A DNA stretch of 64,000 nt from a bacterium (GTDB lineage: Bacteria; Zhuqueibacterota; QNDG01; DSAB01), in NCBI GenBank assembly GCA_016931965.1, contig JAFGDT010000058.1:1-64000 (forward strand), read 5' to 3'. Position 1 is the first letter of the stretch. The number at the start of each line of letters is the position of its first letter. Positions 1 to 8,416 of this stretch are shown here, piece after piece. The notes under the pieces were generated by a model, which was not told the origin of the DNA, did no database searches, and saw only the letters and a program-made list of their open reading frames with translations. The position numbers and the translations under genes are program-made.

Positions 1-893
1 CCCGCCCGTTCGTAGAGCGAAGCCAGGTCGGAGTAGAGATATCCCGGATAACTCTTTCTCGACGGGATTTCACCCCGAACGGTTGAGATCTCACGCAGGG
101 CTTCGCAGTAGTTCGTCATATCCGTCAGGATGACCAGCACATGCATGTTCTCCCGAAAAGCCAGGTATTCCGCCATGGTCAGAGCGGTTCGGGGCGTGAT
201 GAGGCGTTCCACGGAAGGGGCATCGGCAAGAGAAAGGAAGAGAACGACATTCTCCAAAACACCGGTCTCTTCAAAATTATTGATAAAAGCCCGTGCCACG
301 TCATGCTTTACACCCATCGCACAAAATACAATTGCAAATGAAACCTCTTCTCCCACGATTTTGGCCTGTCGGACGATTTGAGAAGTCACACGGTTGTGGG
401 GAAGTCCCGATCCTGAAAAGACGGGAAGTTTCTGGCCACGGACAAGGGTGTTCATACCGTCGATAGCGGAGATGCCTGTCTGAATAAATTTTGTGGGATA
501 GGTTCTGGCAGTGGGATTGATTGGCATGCCATTGACGTCCCAGCGTTCTTCAGTGATGGGATCGGGCCCGTCGTCGATCGGCTGCCCCAGACCGTTGAAC
601 ACCCTGCCTAACATCTCCCGGCAGACAGGCAGTTTGAGTGGCTCCCCGCAGAAACGAAGAGTTGTATCGGGTAAAGTGAGCCCCGTTGTTCCTTCGAACA
701 CCTGAATGACAGCTGCCCCTTCATTGGCTTCCAGGATAATACCCATTCTATTTTCGGGATGGCCGGAAATTTCGACCAGTTCGTTGTATCCTACATTGTG
801 GATATTTTCAACAAAAATAAGAGGTCCCTTGATTTCCTGGATGCCCTGGTATTCCCTTGACCTGAGTAATGTTTCTCTATCAGAAATTGGCAT
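1..893 (-). CDS. atpB: V/A-type ATP synthase subunit B, partial (3' end off window)
   Basis: Translates on the minus strand as about 297 residues of the non-catalytic B subunit of the V1/A1 head, which alternates with subunit A in the hexamer. It begins [10 protein letters not shown] and contains the family segments [31 protein letters not shown] and SGSGLPHN. The last stands where catalytic subunits have a P-loop, as expected for B. Later segments include [16 protein letters not shown]. The start codon (ATG at 893-891) overlaps the end of subunit A by 14 bases, so the two are probably translationally coupled. The C-terminal part and any subunit D lie beyond the left edge. The symbol follows the archaeal/bacterial V-type naming. 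Confidence 0.97.
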   Translation of the reverse strand, partial: MPISDRETLLRSREYQGIQEIKGPLIFVENIHNVGYNELVEISGHPENRMGIILEANEGAAVIQVFEGTTGLTLPDTTLRFCGEPLKLPVCREMLGRVFNGLGQPIDDGPDPITEERWDVNGMPINPTARTYPTKFIQTGISAIDGMNTLVRGQKLPVFSGSGLPHNRVTSQIVRQAKIVGEEVSFAIVFCAMGVKHDVARAFINNFEETGVLENVVLFLSLADAPSVERLITPRTALTMAEYLAFRENMHVLVILTDMTNYCEALREISTVRGEIPSRKSYPGYLYSDLASLYERA

Positions 894-2652
894 AGATCTC
901 CCCTAAACGTGTCATTTCTCTTTCCAGTCGGCTCTGAAGCTCATCCAGTTTTTCCACTTCGTCATTGGAAACACTGAGTTTCATTCGTGTTATTTCATTG
1001 ACGATTTTCAGCCGTTTGATTTTAATCAATGTGGCTCCTTTTTTGAGGGCTTCTGCACCCATTCGGTAGAAGGTGATGATGATTTTGAGCATTTTCACCT
1101 GTTTTTGTACGGTTGAGTACATATCGATCTTGTCAAAAGCGGACTGCTGTAGAAATGTATTTTTAAAGAGGGTACAGACTTCAAGAATGAGTTTCTGGCT
1201 GTCGGGCAACACATCCGCTCCTACCAGTTTAACCACCTGCTGAAGACGTTCTTCCCTCTGCAGCAAATCGAGTATCTCGCTGCGGTAAGAGATCCATTCC
1301 GGATCTCCGTGTTCGTGCCACCAGGAAATCACGTCTTCGGTGTATTCTGAATAGGAGTCCAACCAGGAAATGGCCGGATAGTGTCGGGCATTGGCCAGAT
1401 CACGGTCGAGTGCCCAGAATGCTCGAACAAACCGCTTTGTATGTTGTGTAACCGGTTCTGAAAAATCTCCTCCGGGTGGGGAGACGGCACCGATGATCGT
1501 AATGGAACCCTTTTTGCCCCCAAGGGTTTCCCCATAACCACCGCGCTCATAAAATTCGGCCAAACGGGTTGGTAAATAGGCAGGGAATCCTTCTTCTGCC
1601 GGCATTTCTTCCATGCGCCCTGAAAGTTCCCGCAGGGCCTCTGCCCAACGCGACGTGGAGTCGGCCATAATGGCCACGTGGTATCCCTGGTCTCTGTAAT
1701 ATTCCGAAATCGTAATGCCGGTATAGATCGAGGCTTCTCTGGCGGCTACGGGCATATTCGACGTATTGGCAATCAATATGGTTCTTTCCATTAAAGGCCG
1801 GTTCGTCCTCGGATCGGAAAGCTTCGGGAATTCGTTGAGGACATTGGTGATCTCATTGCCGCGTTCTCCGCATCCGATATACACAACGACATCGGCATCG
1901 GACCATTTGGCTAATTGGTGCTCGATCAGCGTTTTTCCCGTACCGAATCCTCCGGGCACGACAACCGTTCCACCTCTTGTGACGGGGAATAAGGTGTCGA
2001 TGACCCGCTGACCTGTAATCAGGGGAATATCGGATTGTAGTCTGTTTTTGAGGGGTCTTGCCTGCCGGACAGGCCACCGATGGAAAAGGGTCATTTTGTG
2101 TTGATAGGCTCCATCTTTGAGAATGCAGATTTCATCGTCAACATGGTATTCCCCCTCTTTCACGATTTTTTCCACTTTGCCCGACATATTCGGCGGAACA
2201 AGAACGTGATGAAGGATGCTTTGTGTTTCCTGGACACTGCCTAAAATATCGCCGGGTTTAACCGTATCACCCGTCTTGACCTGGGGATGAAAAGACCATT
2301 TTTGTTTTCTGTCCAGGGGCTCGATTTTAACTCCTTTTCGGATATATTGTTTTGTCACTTTTTTAATGGCTTCAAGGGGTCGCTGAACACCATCATAAAT
2401 CGAACCCATCAGACCCGGTCCCAATTCCACCGAAAGCGGCATTCCTGAACCATAGACAGGGGCTCCAGCGGCGAGGCCCGTTGTATCTTCATACACCTGG
2501 ACAATGATGTTATTGCCTCGGAGGCGAACAATTTCTCCGATGAGCCGGTCCTTGCCGACTTCAACCAGTTCCAGCATCTGGGCGTGGGCCACGCCCTTGG
2601 CATGCACAACCGGCCCCAATACCCGGCTCACTTTTCCGATCATTTCGGTCAA
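880..2652 (-). CDS. atpA: V/A-type ATP synthase catalytic subunit A
   Basis: A 590-residue catalytic A subunit of full family length. The Walker A loop GGFGTGKT is at residues 234-241, and the A-specific non-homologous region (about 110-190, with the HHVLVPP segment) is present. It hydrolyses or makes ATP in the V1/A1 head. The likely start is TTG at 2652, because an AAAGGAG ribosome site lies 6 bases upstream of it; an in-frame ATG three codons later (2643) is poorly spaced. Thirty bases separate it from the SLOG-like gene upstream, and it overlaps subunit B downstream. It is the first ATPase gene after the foreign-looking restriction cassette, and it has its own strong ribosome site. Confidence 0.97.
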   Translation of the reverse strand: MTEMIGKVSRVLGPVVHAKGVAHAQMLELVEVGKDRLIGEIVRLRGNNIIVQVYEDTTGLAAGAPVYGSGMPLSVELGPGLMGSIYDGVQRPLEAIKKVTKQYIRKGVKIEPLDRKQKWSFHPQVKTGDTVKPGDILGSVQETQSILHHVLVPPNMSGKVEKIVKEGEYHVDDEICILKDGAYQHKMTLFHRWPVRQARPLKNRLQSDIPLITGQRVIDTLFPVTRGGTVVVPGGFGTGKTLIEHQLAKWSDADVVVYIGCGERGNEITNVLNEFPKLSDPRTNRPLMERTILIANTSNMPVAAREASIYTGITISEYYRDQGYHVAIMADSTSRWAEALRELSGRMEEMPAEEGFPAYLPTRLAEFYERGGYGETLGGKKGSITIIGAVSPPGGDFSEPVTQHTKRFVRAFWALDRDLANARHYPAISWLDSYSEYTEDVISWWHEHGDPEWISYRSEILDLLQREERLQQVVKLVGADVLPDSQKLILEVCTLFKNTFLQQSAFDKIDMYSTVQKQVKMLKIIITFYRMGAEALKKGATLIKIKRLKIVNEITRMKLSVSNDEVEKLDELQSRLEREMTRLGEIYANF

Positions 2653-2681
2653 CAGGTTCTCCTTTGAATCAAATAAAAAAA

Positions 2682-3494
2682 TTAATCCTTATCAATTCCC
2701 TTCCTATCGAAATTCAGCTCTGTCTGATTTGATATCTTCGCAAACGTCATTTGTTTTTCACCTACAATATTATTTTGCATTTCTTTTTTAGGAATTGAAA
2801 TTTTTGCTCCTCTATTTTCAAGAAATTTCCCGATTGTTTGCCGATTAAATCTTGGAATTCCAATTTCGTGAAGATCATTACATCCGACACCTTCATTTGT
2901 AAATATGGGTATACCTTTTTTGAAAACTCTTTTCGCAGTAGTATATGTCTTTGAGCCTTTGGGTCCATAAGGGACAAAAACAATATCGGCAAGAATGCAA
3001 GCAATCCAATTTCTTGCCATGATGTTTTTTCTCAGGTGCCTTCCTTCATCTGGATCGCTGATCGAGAGGATAAGCAGCTCACCATTTTGTGCTCTGCGCC
3101 AGTATTCCTCTTCTTCGGGGAATTCATGCAGAGGTGGATAAAATCGATCACGCAAATAAGACTCAAAATTTTCTTTATTCAGACCTTTTGCTGAAAAAAG
3201 GGTCGTTGTTGTGTTTTTTCTGAATAGACTCAATCGAAAAATTTCGGTTTCCATCACAGAATGCCAGCTGCCGATATAATTCATTTCATATTCTCTGATC
3301 GTAAAAAGAATCTGATTCGTTTCAATCATCACCTGTCCATAAATCGAATCGGCGGAGATGACTGCCATACTGTAACTATTGAGTAATTCCAGGGGACCAT
3401 TATAATAGATTTTATCGGGGCATTCATCGCCCAGTCGTTCAATGAGTTTTTTGGGATATGCTTGGTCTTTTGGTGTGATTATCTGATATTCCAT
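2682..3494 (-). CDS. DprA/SLOG-fold protein paired with type IIG enzyme
   Basis: A 270-residue protein with the outline of the DprA (Smf) Rossmann-like fold. A YYNGPLELLN segment (30-39) matches the pre-domain of DprA, IYG (51-53) stands near the YG of the GSR...YG loop, and RKNIMARNWIACILADIVFV followed by GSKTYTTAKR and KKGIPIFT (155-199) matches the RNRIIAGL...SG..TA..A...GR.VFAVPG core. The canonical GSR and SGxAxGID sequences are altered, and there is no DprA C-terminal winged helix. The last 45 residues look unstructured. It overlaps the methyltransferase-nuclease gene upstream by 16 bases, so the two form a unit. SLOG-family domains are known as nucleotide-ligand or DNA-binding modules in conflict systems; a sensing or regulatory role here is inference. 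Confidence 0.6.
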   Translation of the reverse strand: MEYQIITPKDQAYPKKLIERLGDECPDKIYYNGPLELLNSYSMAVISADSIYGQVMIETNQILFTIREYEMNYIGSWHSVMETEIFRLSLFRKNTTTTLFSAKGLNKENFESYLRDRFYPPLHEFPEEEEYWRRAQNGELLILSISDPDEGRHLRKNIMARNWIACILADIVFVPYGPKGSKTYTTAKRVFKKGIPIFTNEGVGCNDLHEIGIPRFNRQTIGKFLENRGAKISIPKKEMQNNIVGEKQMTFAKISNQTELNFDRKGIDKD

Positions 3495-6400
3495 AATTTT
3501 CTCACCAATCCATTGATTTCATTTTCGACTTTGTCGATTTGTTTGCCGGCTTTGACCAGATTATGTGATTTTTCTGAAAGACTGACAAGTTGCTGGTGCA
3601 GTTGATTATTGTTATCAAATCGAGGGATCGCCAGATTGTTCATTATCGAAGGAGCGCCGAAACCTCTGCCGGCCGATGAAAAACTTTTGATAAAATCATT
3701 GACTATTTTTGAGTTTAATATTGAGCAGAGATAGTGTGCTTCATCCTTATCGTTCAAAGCAAAAAATGCAGTTGTGTCCGTAGGCACGATTATTTTCATA
3801 CCGAAATCGGTTTTGATGCTCGAAATGACTACAGCTGACATTTTTGAGGCCATTCTTTTCCATACAACCCGATATTTGGAAAACGTATATTCACCAATAC
3901 CATACATGGCATAAAATTCTGTTTTTTCGGCGAGTTCTTTAACGATGCGAGAACCCCTTGATAGCAATACATCTTCAAATTGCTTCAAATAGGCATAAGT
4001 CAAGGGCGCCTTCTGAATCATCCAATCTTCATTATATGGGGCTCGCTTTTCAGGGTTTTGTGATATCAACAAATAGAAATGATTTTTTACACCAAATTTA
4101 ACGATATCACCACCGCTGACCGCCGGGTATACCAATTTAGATTCTATGGATGTTTGGGTAGATTTTATCTTTCGTTTACCCCTGTCATGTATATTTTCAA
4201 CAACCAGAATACCATCCGGTCTTACTTCGTTTATTTTTAACCAGAAAATGCCATAAGGCTCAACTCTCGCTCCTAAATGAGCTTTATATGAATTTTTTCC
4301 TTTTACATTTTTATATATTCGGAGTGATGATTGTTTTGCGGTTTGCCATGAAGAATTCAATCTTTTTGGATCAACAGGCGTCGCCAGTATTTTTCGGGCG
4401 TCGCTGTTTTTTTTGACTTCATCGAGTGTCCAGTGAGGCTGAATCCGGCCGATACCAGATTTTCGCTTCCACTCAATAACATCGACAGGGTAGGTCGTCT
4501 TTTCACCCTTTTTTAAAAACAGAATGGCTGTTTTATTGGCTGACTGGAAAGGCTTTAAATCGACCATGTCTTCCATGCACAATGCTTTAAGGGGAATTCT
4601 TGTATCGCCCAGCTCAAATTTTCTGAAACCTTCGCCCGCCCCCTTGGACTTAAAAACTTCCATTGTAATGAGAAATCCTAAAGTACCGTTGTCTTTCAAA
4701 TAGTTATCCGCTGACGCATAAGTAAATAACATCGAGAAATCTTTTTCTCCTCCACCCAATCGTGTTGCATAACCCTTCAGTGAAAAAAGTCCGTACTTTT
4801 TCCAGAGTCTCAGTGTTTTTTGACGATAATCATCAGAAAGATAGCCCCACCGAATCCAGGGAGGATTTCCAATCACATAGTCAAATTTACCTAAATAGAC
4901 AGGAGCGAATGCATTTTTAATATATCGGGCCCAGATTCCATTTTCCCCTTGATCATCCAATTCTTTTATCCGTTTGTAGACAACGGCCAGCATAGAAGTT
5001 TCTTTTTCTGGCAGGCTAAAAACTTTATAGAGATTCTTTTCGAATAAATTGGGTTCAACTTTTCCTCTTAGAGCTACATCCATCATGGTTGTAAATTGGT
5101 CGATCTGACTTTTGTACTTCATAGAAACCGGAAATGTGTAGTTGCCTTTTGTGGTTGTGAAAACAATTGTATTTTCCAAATCAAGCTTGCCTTCTTCAAT
5201 ATATCGTGTTGGTGTCAGAACCGAATCGCAAAGATATACCGGTATGGAAATTGGACGGATGAATGGCAGGAGCCTTGAAAAAGCTATGAGATAATTGGTT
5301 CTTGCGGATAGAACCGCAATCGGATTCAAATCAAAACCGACAATATTTTCAATGATATATTTTGAAATTGCTTCTGGATTATCTTTGGCATTTCTAATGG
5401 TTCTATTGATTGCATGAACCAGAAAAGTACCCGAACCACATGCAGGGTCGAGAAAACGTGAATTCAAATGACCTTTGTATCCACTTCTGTCCACAACATA
5501 ACCCGCCAGCCATTCTGGTGTATAATATTCACCCAAGTCGTGTCTCAGCTTTTTGGGTACGAGCATTTCATACAGTTTCTGCAATAAGTCTCGCGTCCAT
5601 TCAGGTTCCAGTATGGGCGTGGCCGGCTCAAAGTCCGATAGTGCATTCAATATATTGCGGAAGGCACTTGCGATATGTTCATTCCATCCATCTAGATACC
5701 AGGAGAAAAAATCGGCTTCCAAGAAATTTTCTATCCCCTTATTGATAAAATCAGCTCCACTCTCCAGATAATTTAACCTTTCTTTTAACGCAACATCATT
5801 TTGTCCGGTAAGACCTTTCACAAAAGATTTAACCGTACTTCCGCTTTGTAAAGATATCAGTTCGACGGAAATGATTTTCATCAGAAATGCATAAAAAGTA
5901 TGAATTGCAAAGAGGAATTGTTTCAACCTTATGCCGCTCGACATTTGATATATTTTAGCTGTTTCTGCAGCAGATTTTTCCGCTTTTTCAAGTTCCTGGC
6001 CATAGACAACGCCAAATATTCTATCCCATTCTTGAAAGAACATTTTAATGCGAGAAGGGGTTTGGCGTCTCTGCGTTTTCACCAATATGGTATAGAGTTG
6101 AGCAATTGTCTGTTGCACAATTTGACAAGACGGCGCAAATACTTCTGCCAGGTATTCTGCTGTCAAAGGTCTTCTGGCGGAGGCTCTGAAAAAAATCAAC
6201 AGATTGCTGATGCTGGATTTATTGATGGGATAAGGACCTAAAATTTGAAATCCCCGACGAGCTTCTAACTCAGGGAAAAGCATCGCTTGTTCACTTTCAA
6301 CGGGGATAGGGGTTTGCAATACTGTCGATACTTTTGTGAATCTTAAGAAGAGTATACGCTTCCCGTCGGTTGCAACGCCGACCGCTTTTTCTAAAAAATC

Positions 6401-6736
6401 CTCCTTGTTTTTTTGAAAATATTTGGCTTGTTCTCCCAAATAGTGTTGTAATTGCTTAATTGCTGAGTTGATATCCGCTTTTTTAAATAATTTGCCGGGT
6501 ACTTTATATTCTATGGTCAAATACCCATATACAGCATCAATTCTTCCTTTAAAGCTAGTGTGTGTTTTTTCATATTTCACAATACTGACGTCTACACCCA
6601 TCTTCTTAAGTGCATTCTGAAGAAGTGGCTCCATGCCCATTTTGAGATCCTCTTCGGAATCAGCTTTATGGGCAATTTTCTTAATATCTTCTGCAAGTTT
6701 CTGGCTGTTTATTTGCCAGATTTTCTTTTTGTTCAT
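3479..6736 (-). CDS. Type IIG-like restriction-modification enzyme (nuclease + N6-adenine methyltransferase)
   Basis: A 1085-residue single-chain enzyme. The N-terminus has a PD-(D/E)xK-type nuclease signature: D67 in GRID, then E76 and K78 in IEYK. A helical linker (about 170-390) leads to a gamma-class adenine methyltransferase with LGEYYTPEWL (401-410, motif X), DPACGSGTF (430-438, SAM-binding motif I), FDLNP (468-472) and catalytic NPPW (624-627, motif IV). The remaining 400 residues look like a target-recognition region of the Eco57I/TaqI type. Such enzymes cut and methylate DNA with one polypeptide. The ATG overlaps the stop of ATPase subunit E as ATGA. Base composition is visibly more A/T-rich than the flanking ATPase genes, suggesting acquisition. 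A BREX PglX-like role is less likely because of the nuclease motif. Confidence 0.88.
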   Translation of the reverse strand: MNKKKIWQINSQKLAEDIKKIAHKADSEEDLKMGMEPLLQNALKKMGVDVSIVKYEKTHTSFKGRIDAVYGYLTIEYKVPGKLFKKADINSAIKQLQHYLGEQAKYFQKNKEDFLEKAVGVATDGKRILFLRFTKVSTVLQTPIPVESEQAMLFPELEARRGFQILGPYPINKSSISNLLIFFRASARRPLTAEYLAEVFAPSCQIVQQTIAQLYTILVKTQRRQTPSRIKMFFQEWDRIFGVVYGQELEKAEKSAAETAKIYQMSSGIRLKQFLFAIHTFYAFLMKIISVELISLQSGSTVKSFVKGLTGQNDVALKERLNYLESGADFINKGIENFLEADFFSWYLDGWNEHIASAFRNILNALSDFEPATPILEPEWTRDLLQKLYEMLVPKKLRHDLGEYYTPEWLAGYVVDRSGYKGHLNSRFLDPACGSGTFLVHAINRTIRNAKDNPEAISKYIIENIVGFDLNPIAVLSARTNYLIAFSRLLPFIRPISIPVYLCDSVLTPTRYIEEGKLDLENTIVFTTTKGNYTFPVSMKYKSQIDQFTTMMDVALRGKVEPNLFEKNLYKVFSLPEKETSMLAVVYKRIKELDDQGENGIWARYIKNAFAPVYLGKFDYVIGNPPWIRWGYLSDDYRQKTLRLWKKYGLFSLKGYATRLGGGEKDFSMLFTYASADNYLKDNGTLGFLITMEVFKSKGAGEGFRKFELGDTRIPLKALCMEDMVDLKPFQSANKTAILFLKKGEKTTYPVDVIEWKRKSGIGRIQPHWTLDEVKKNSDARKILATPVDPKRLNSSWQTAKQSSLRIYKNVKGKNSYKAHLGARVEPYGIFWLKINEVRPDGILVVENIHDRGKRKIKSTQTSIESKLVYPAVSGGDIVKFGVKNHFYLLISQNPEKRAPYNEDWMIQKAPLTYAYLKQFEDVLLSRGSRIVKELAEKTEFYAMYGIGEYTFSKYRVVWKRMASKMSAVVISSIKTDFGMKIIVPTDTTAFFALNDKDEAHYLCSILNSKIVNDFIKSFSSAGRGFGAPSIMNNLAIPRFDNNNQLHQQLVSLSEKSHNLVKAGKQIDKVENEINGLVRKLWNIR

Positions 6737-7383
6737 ATTGTTTTGTTTATTTGTTTTTCGAGCATTCTTTTCATAGATTCAAGCCGCATGGCATTCTGTA
6801 GCCGTTTCATCCGAGTCGAAAAACGGTTGTCGAATCGCATTTTCTCGTCATCAGTCACCAGGACCACGCCGCCTTCCGGAAGGGATTGTTTCATGAGAGC
6901 CAGCTTGGCCTTTTTTTGGTATTCTTTTTGAACCGTTTTTTCGAGCTGAGTGATAAACGCACCTGTTAGGATTTTTCTTTCTTTTTCCCCAGGCAGAATT
7001 TTGATCTCATTCCCGTCGAGTGCCAGTATACCTTCAATGATGAGCTTTTTTAAAAACGGAACATAGTCTTTCTCAGATCTGAAACGATCCAATTTCTCTT
7101 CAACAGCCTGGAAAAGGTTTTCGATCAATTCTTCCCGGGCTCGAAGTGTTTGTCTCTTGATTTCCAGATGTACTCCGGACAATATTTTTTTACGAATCCC
7201 ATCGGCTTGAACTTTTGCCCTCTGAAGACTGTCCGCAAGGATTTTTTTTTCTTCCTCCCGAACATTGTCCAGCAGCGCTTGTGATTCTTTTCCCGCCCGG
7301 TCCAGAATCATTTGAACTTCTTTTTCAGACTGGCTCAGGATTTCCTGACGCAAAACCTCAGACGATGCATGCTGATCTTCCAT
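6733..7383 (-). CDS. atpE: V/A-type ATP synthase subunit E (peripheral stalk)
   Basis: A 216-residue protein, usual length for subunit E. The first 110 residues are a charged coiled coil (repeated Glu/Lys/Gln/Arg heptads), and the C-terminal globular part contains LPEGGVVLVTDDEKMRFDN, close to the GGVVLxxxDGxIxxDN signature of this family. With subunit H it forms the peripheral stalk that holds the head against the membrane sector. It follows subunit F after 60 bases, and its stop codon overlaps the start of the type IIG gene, making it the last ATPase gene before the inserted cassette. Confidence 0.9.
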   Translation of the reverse strand: MEDQHASSEVLRQEILSQSEKEVQMILDRAGKESQALLDNVREEEKKILADSLQRAKVQADGIRKKILSGVHLEIKRQTLRAREELIENLFQAVEEKLDRFRSEKDYVPFLKKLIIEGILALDGNEIKILPGEKERKILTGAFITQLEKTVQKEYQKKAKLALMKQSLPEGGVVLVTDDEKMRFDNRFSTRMKRLQNAMRLESMKRMLEKQINKTI

Positions 7384-7443
7384 AATCTTCCTTTAAAAAT
7401 AGTGTCAGATACCCACAATTCAACACTCCAAAACAATCCCTTG

Positions 7444-7749
7444 TTAGAGATGAATCCCAACAGCGGCTCGAATCAGATCTCTAACCGATCCCCTTCCTTC
7501 CATTTTCCCTTCGCGATCCGGTATTTCGATAATGAGGGGAAACGTTGTCTTGTAAATATACTGATCCACCAGAGAGCGTACTGTTGAAGCGGTGCGCTCT
7601 GTAATGATAATAATACCCAATCCCTCTTCTTTAAAGGCGTTTTCCAAACTTTCACGCGTTTCCTCTGGTGTGCGAGCCACCTTCCCCTTAATACCGACCA
7701 GTTGAAATCCCAATACGGTTTCTTCATCTCCGATAACATAAAATTTCAA
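7444..7749 (-). CDS. atpF: V/A-type ATP synthase subunit F (central stalk)
   Basis: A 101-residue small subunit F of standard length. It starts MKFYVIGDEETVLGFQLVG, which matches the family N-terminal strand with the conserved G-F-x-L-x-G pattern, and continues with IIIITERTA and a short helical C-terminus ending GVDL/GVHL-like (AAVGIHL). The protein sits on the central rotor with subunit D and adjusts catalysis. It lies 72 bases downstream of subunit K and 60 bases upstream of subunit E in the same direction. Confidence 0.92.
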   Translation of the reverse strand: MKFYVIGDEETVLGFQLVGIKGKVARTPEETRESLENAFKEEGLGIIIITERTASTVRSLVDQYIYKTTFPLIIEIPDREGKMEGRGSVRDLIRAAVGIHL

Positions 7750-7821
7750 AAATCAACTCCGTCAGATTGTTTCACTGTGCAAAAGAAAAATGCTGTTGTT
7801 TTGATTACTCATTTGAATTGT

Positions 7822-8223
7822 TTATACCTTGCCCAAAATCATAATGGCAATGATCAGCCCGTAAATCGCAATCCCTTCGGCCAGGCCCACAAAGATCAGC
7901 GCCCGCCCGGCCAGTTCGGGTTTTTCTCCGATAGCACCCATGGCTGCTGCTCCGACATATCCGACAGCCGCACCGGCTCCCACCGATCCAACCGATACGG
8001 CGATTGCGGCTGCGAGGAATGCAAATTTAACGACTCCGGGATCTGTTTCTTTGGCCTGCGATTCTCCCTCAACAGAACCAATGGACTGATCTGTTGTTGA
8101 ATGTTCCTGGGTTTGGGCCACAGCTTTATAAATGCTCAGACAGAATATGGAGAACATAAAGAATACCAACAGGACGCTAAATCCCACGAGCTTTCTCTTA
8201 AATAGTGTTTGTGTGACTGTCAT
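7822..8223 (-). CDS. atpK: V/A-type ATP synthase proteolipid subunit K (c-ring), with N-terminal presequence
   Basis: The best start is ATG at 8223, preceded by an AAGGAGG ribosome site, giving 133 residues. Residues 13-31 are a hydrophobic segment ending at AVAQ, so a cleavable signal peptide or extra membrane anchor is likely; residues 36-62 form a polar linker. The mature part is one c-type hairpin: a glycine-rich first helix (66-97), the loop GEKPEL, and a second helix with the ion-carrying glutamate E116 in GLAEGIAIYGL. Many V-type K subunits are double hairpins of about 155 residues; this one is a single hairpin. The first helix lacks the glutamine often linked to sodium binding, which hints at protons, but that is inference. 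Confidence 0.88.
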   Translation of the reverse strand: MTVTQTLFKRKLVGFSVLLVFFMFSIFCLSIYKAVAQTQEHSTTDQSIGSVEGESQAKETDPGVVKFAFLAAAIAVSVGSVGAGAAVGYVGAAAMGAIGEKPELAGRALIFVGLAEGIAIYGLIIAIMILGKV

Positions 8224-8245
8224 AGAAGTAAACCTCCTTTTTACG

Positions 8246-8341
8246 TTAAACCGATTCTGTTTCGTAATCAACATATTTTCTTTCTAAACGCATTTTTCTG
8301 ATAAGTTCCGCCAATTTCCACATGACAATGTGTTTGACCAA
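8246..8341 (-). CDS. Possible 31-residue small ORF between subunits I and K
   Basis: The 193-base gap between subunits I and K contains a small open frame with a TTG start at 8341, an AGAGGAG ribosome site about ten bases upstream, and a TAA at 8246-8248. The peptide begins MVKHIVMWKLAEL and is basic in its second half. The opening resembles the first strand of Dabb (stress-responsive A/B barrel) proteins, which often begin VKHIVMWKL, so it may be the surviving start of a decayed Dabb gene. It could equally be a small functional peptide or chance. Only sequence comparison of related operons could decide. Confidence 0.3.
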   Translation of the reverse strand: MVKHIVMWKLAELIRKMRLERKYVDYETESV

Positions 8342-8416
8342 TTTATCTTTTCTCCTCTTATAAACAGGCAGCATTCATATGGATCGATTGACAATCCGCA
8401 GTCTATGGGTACCAGT

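Noticed and set aside
1..893. Missing Walker A motif in ATPase subunit B
   Set aside because: Normal for the non-catalytic B subunit, not a defect.
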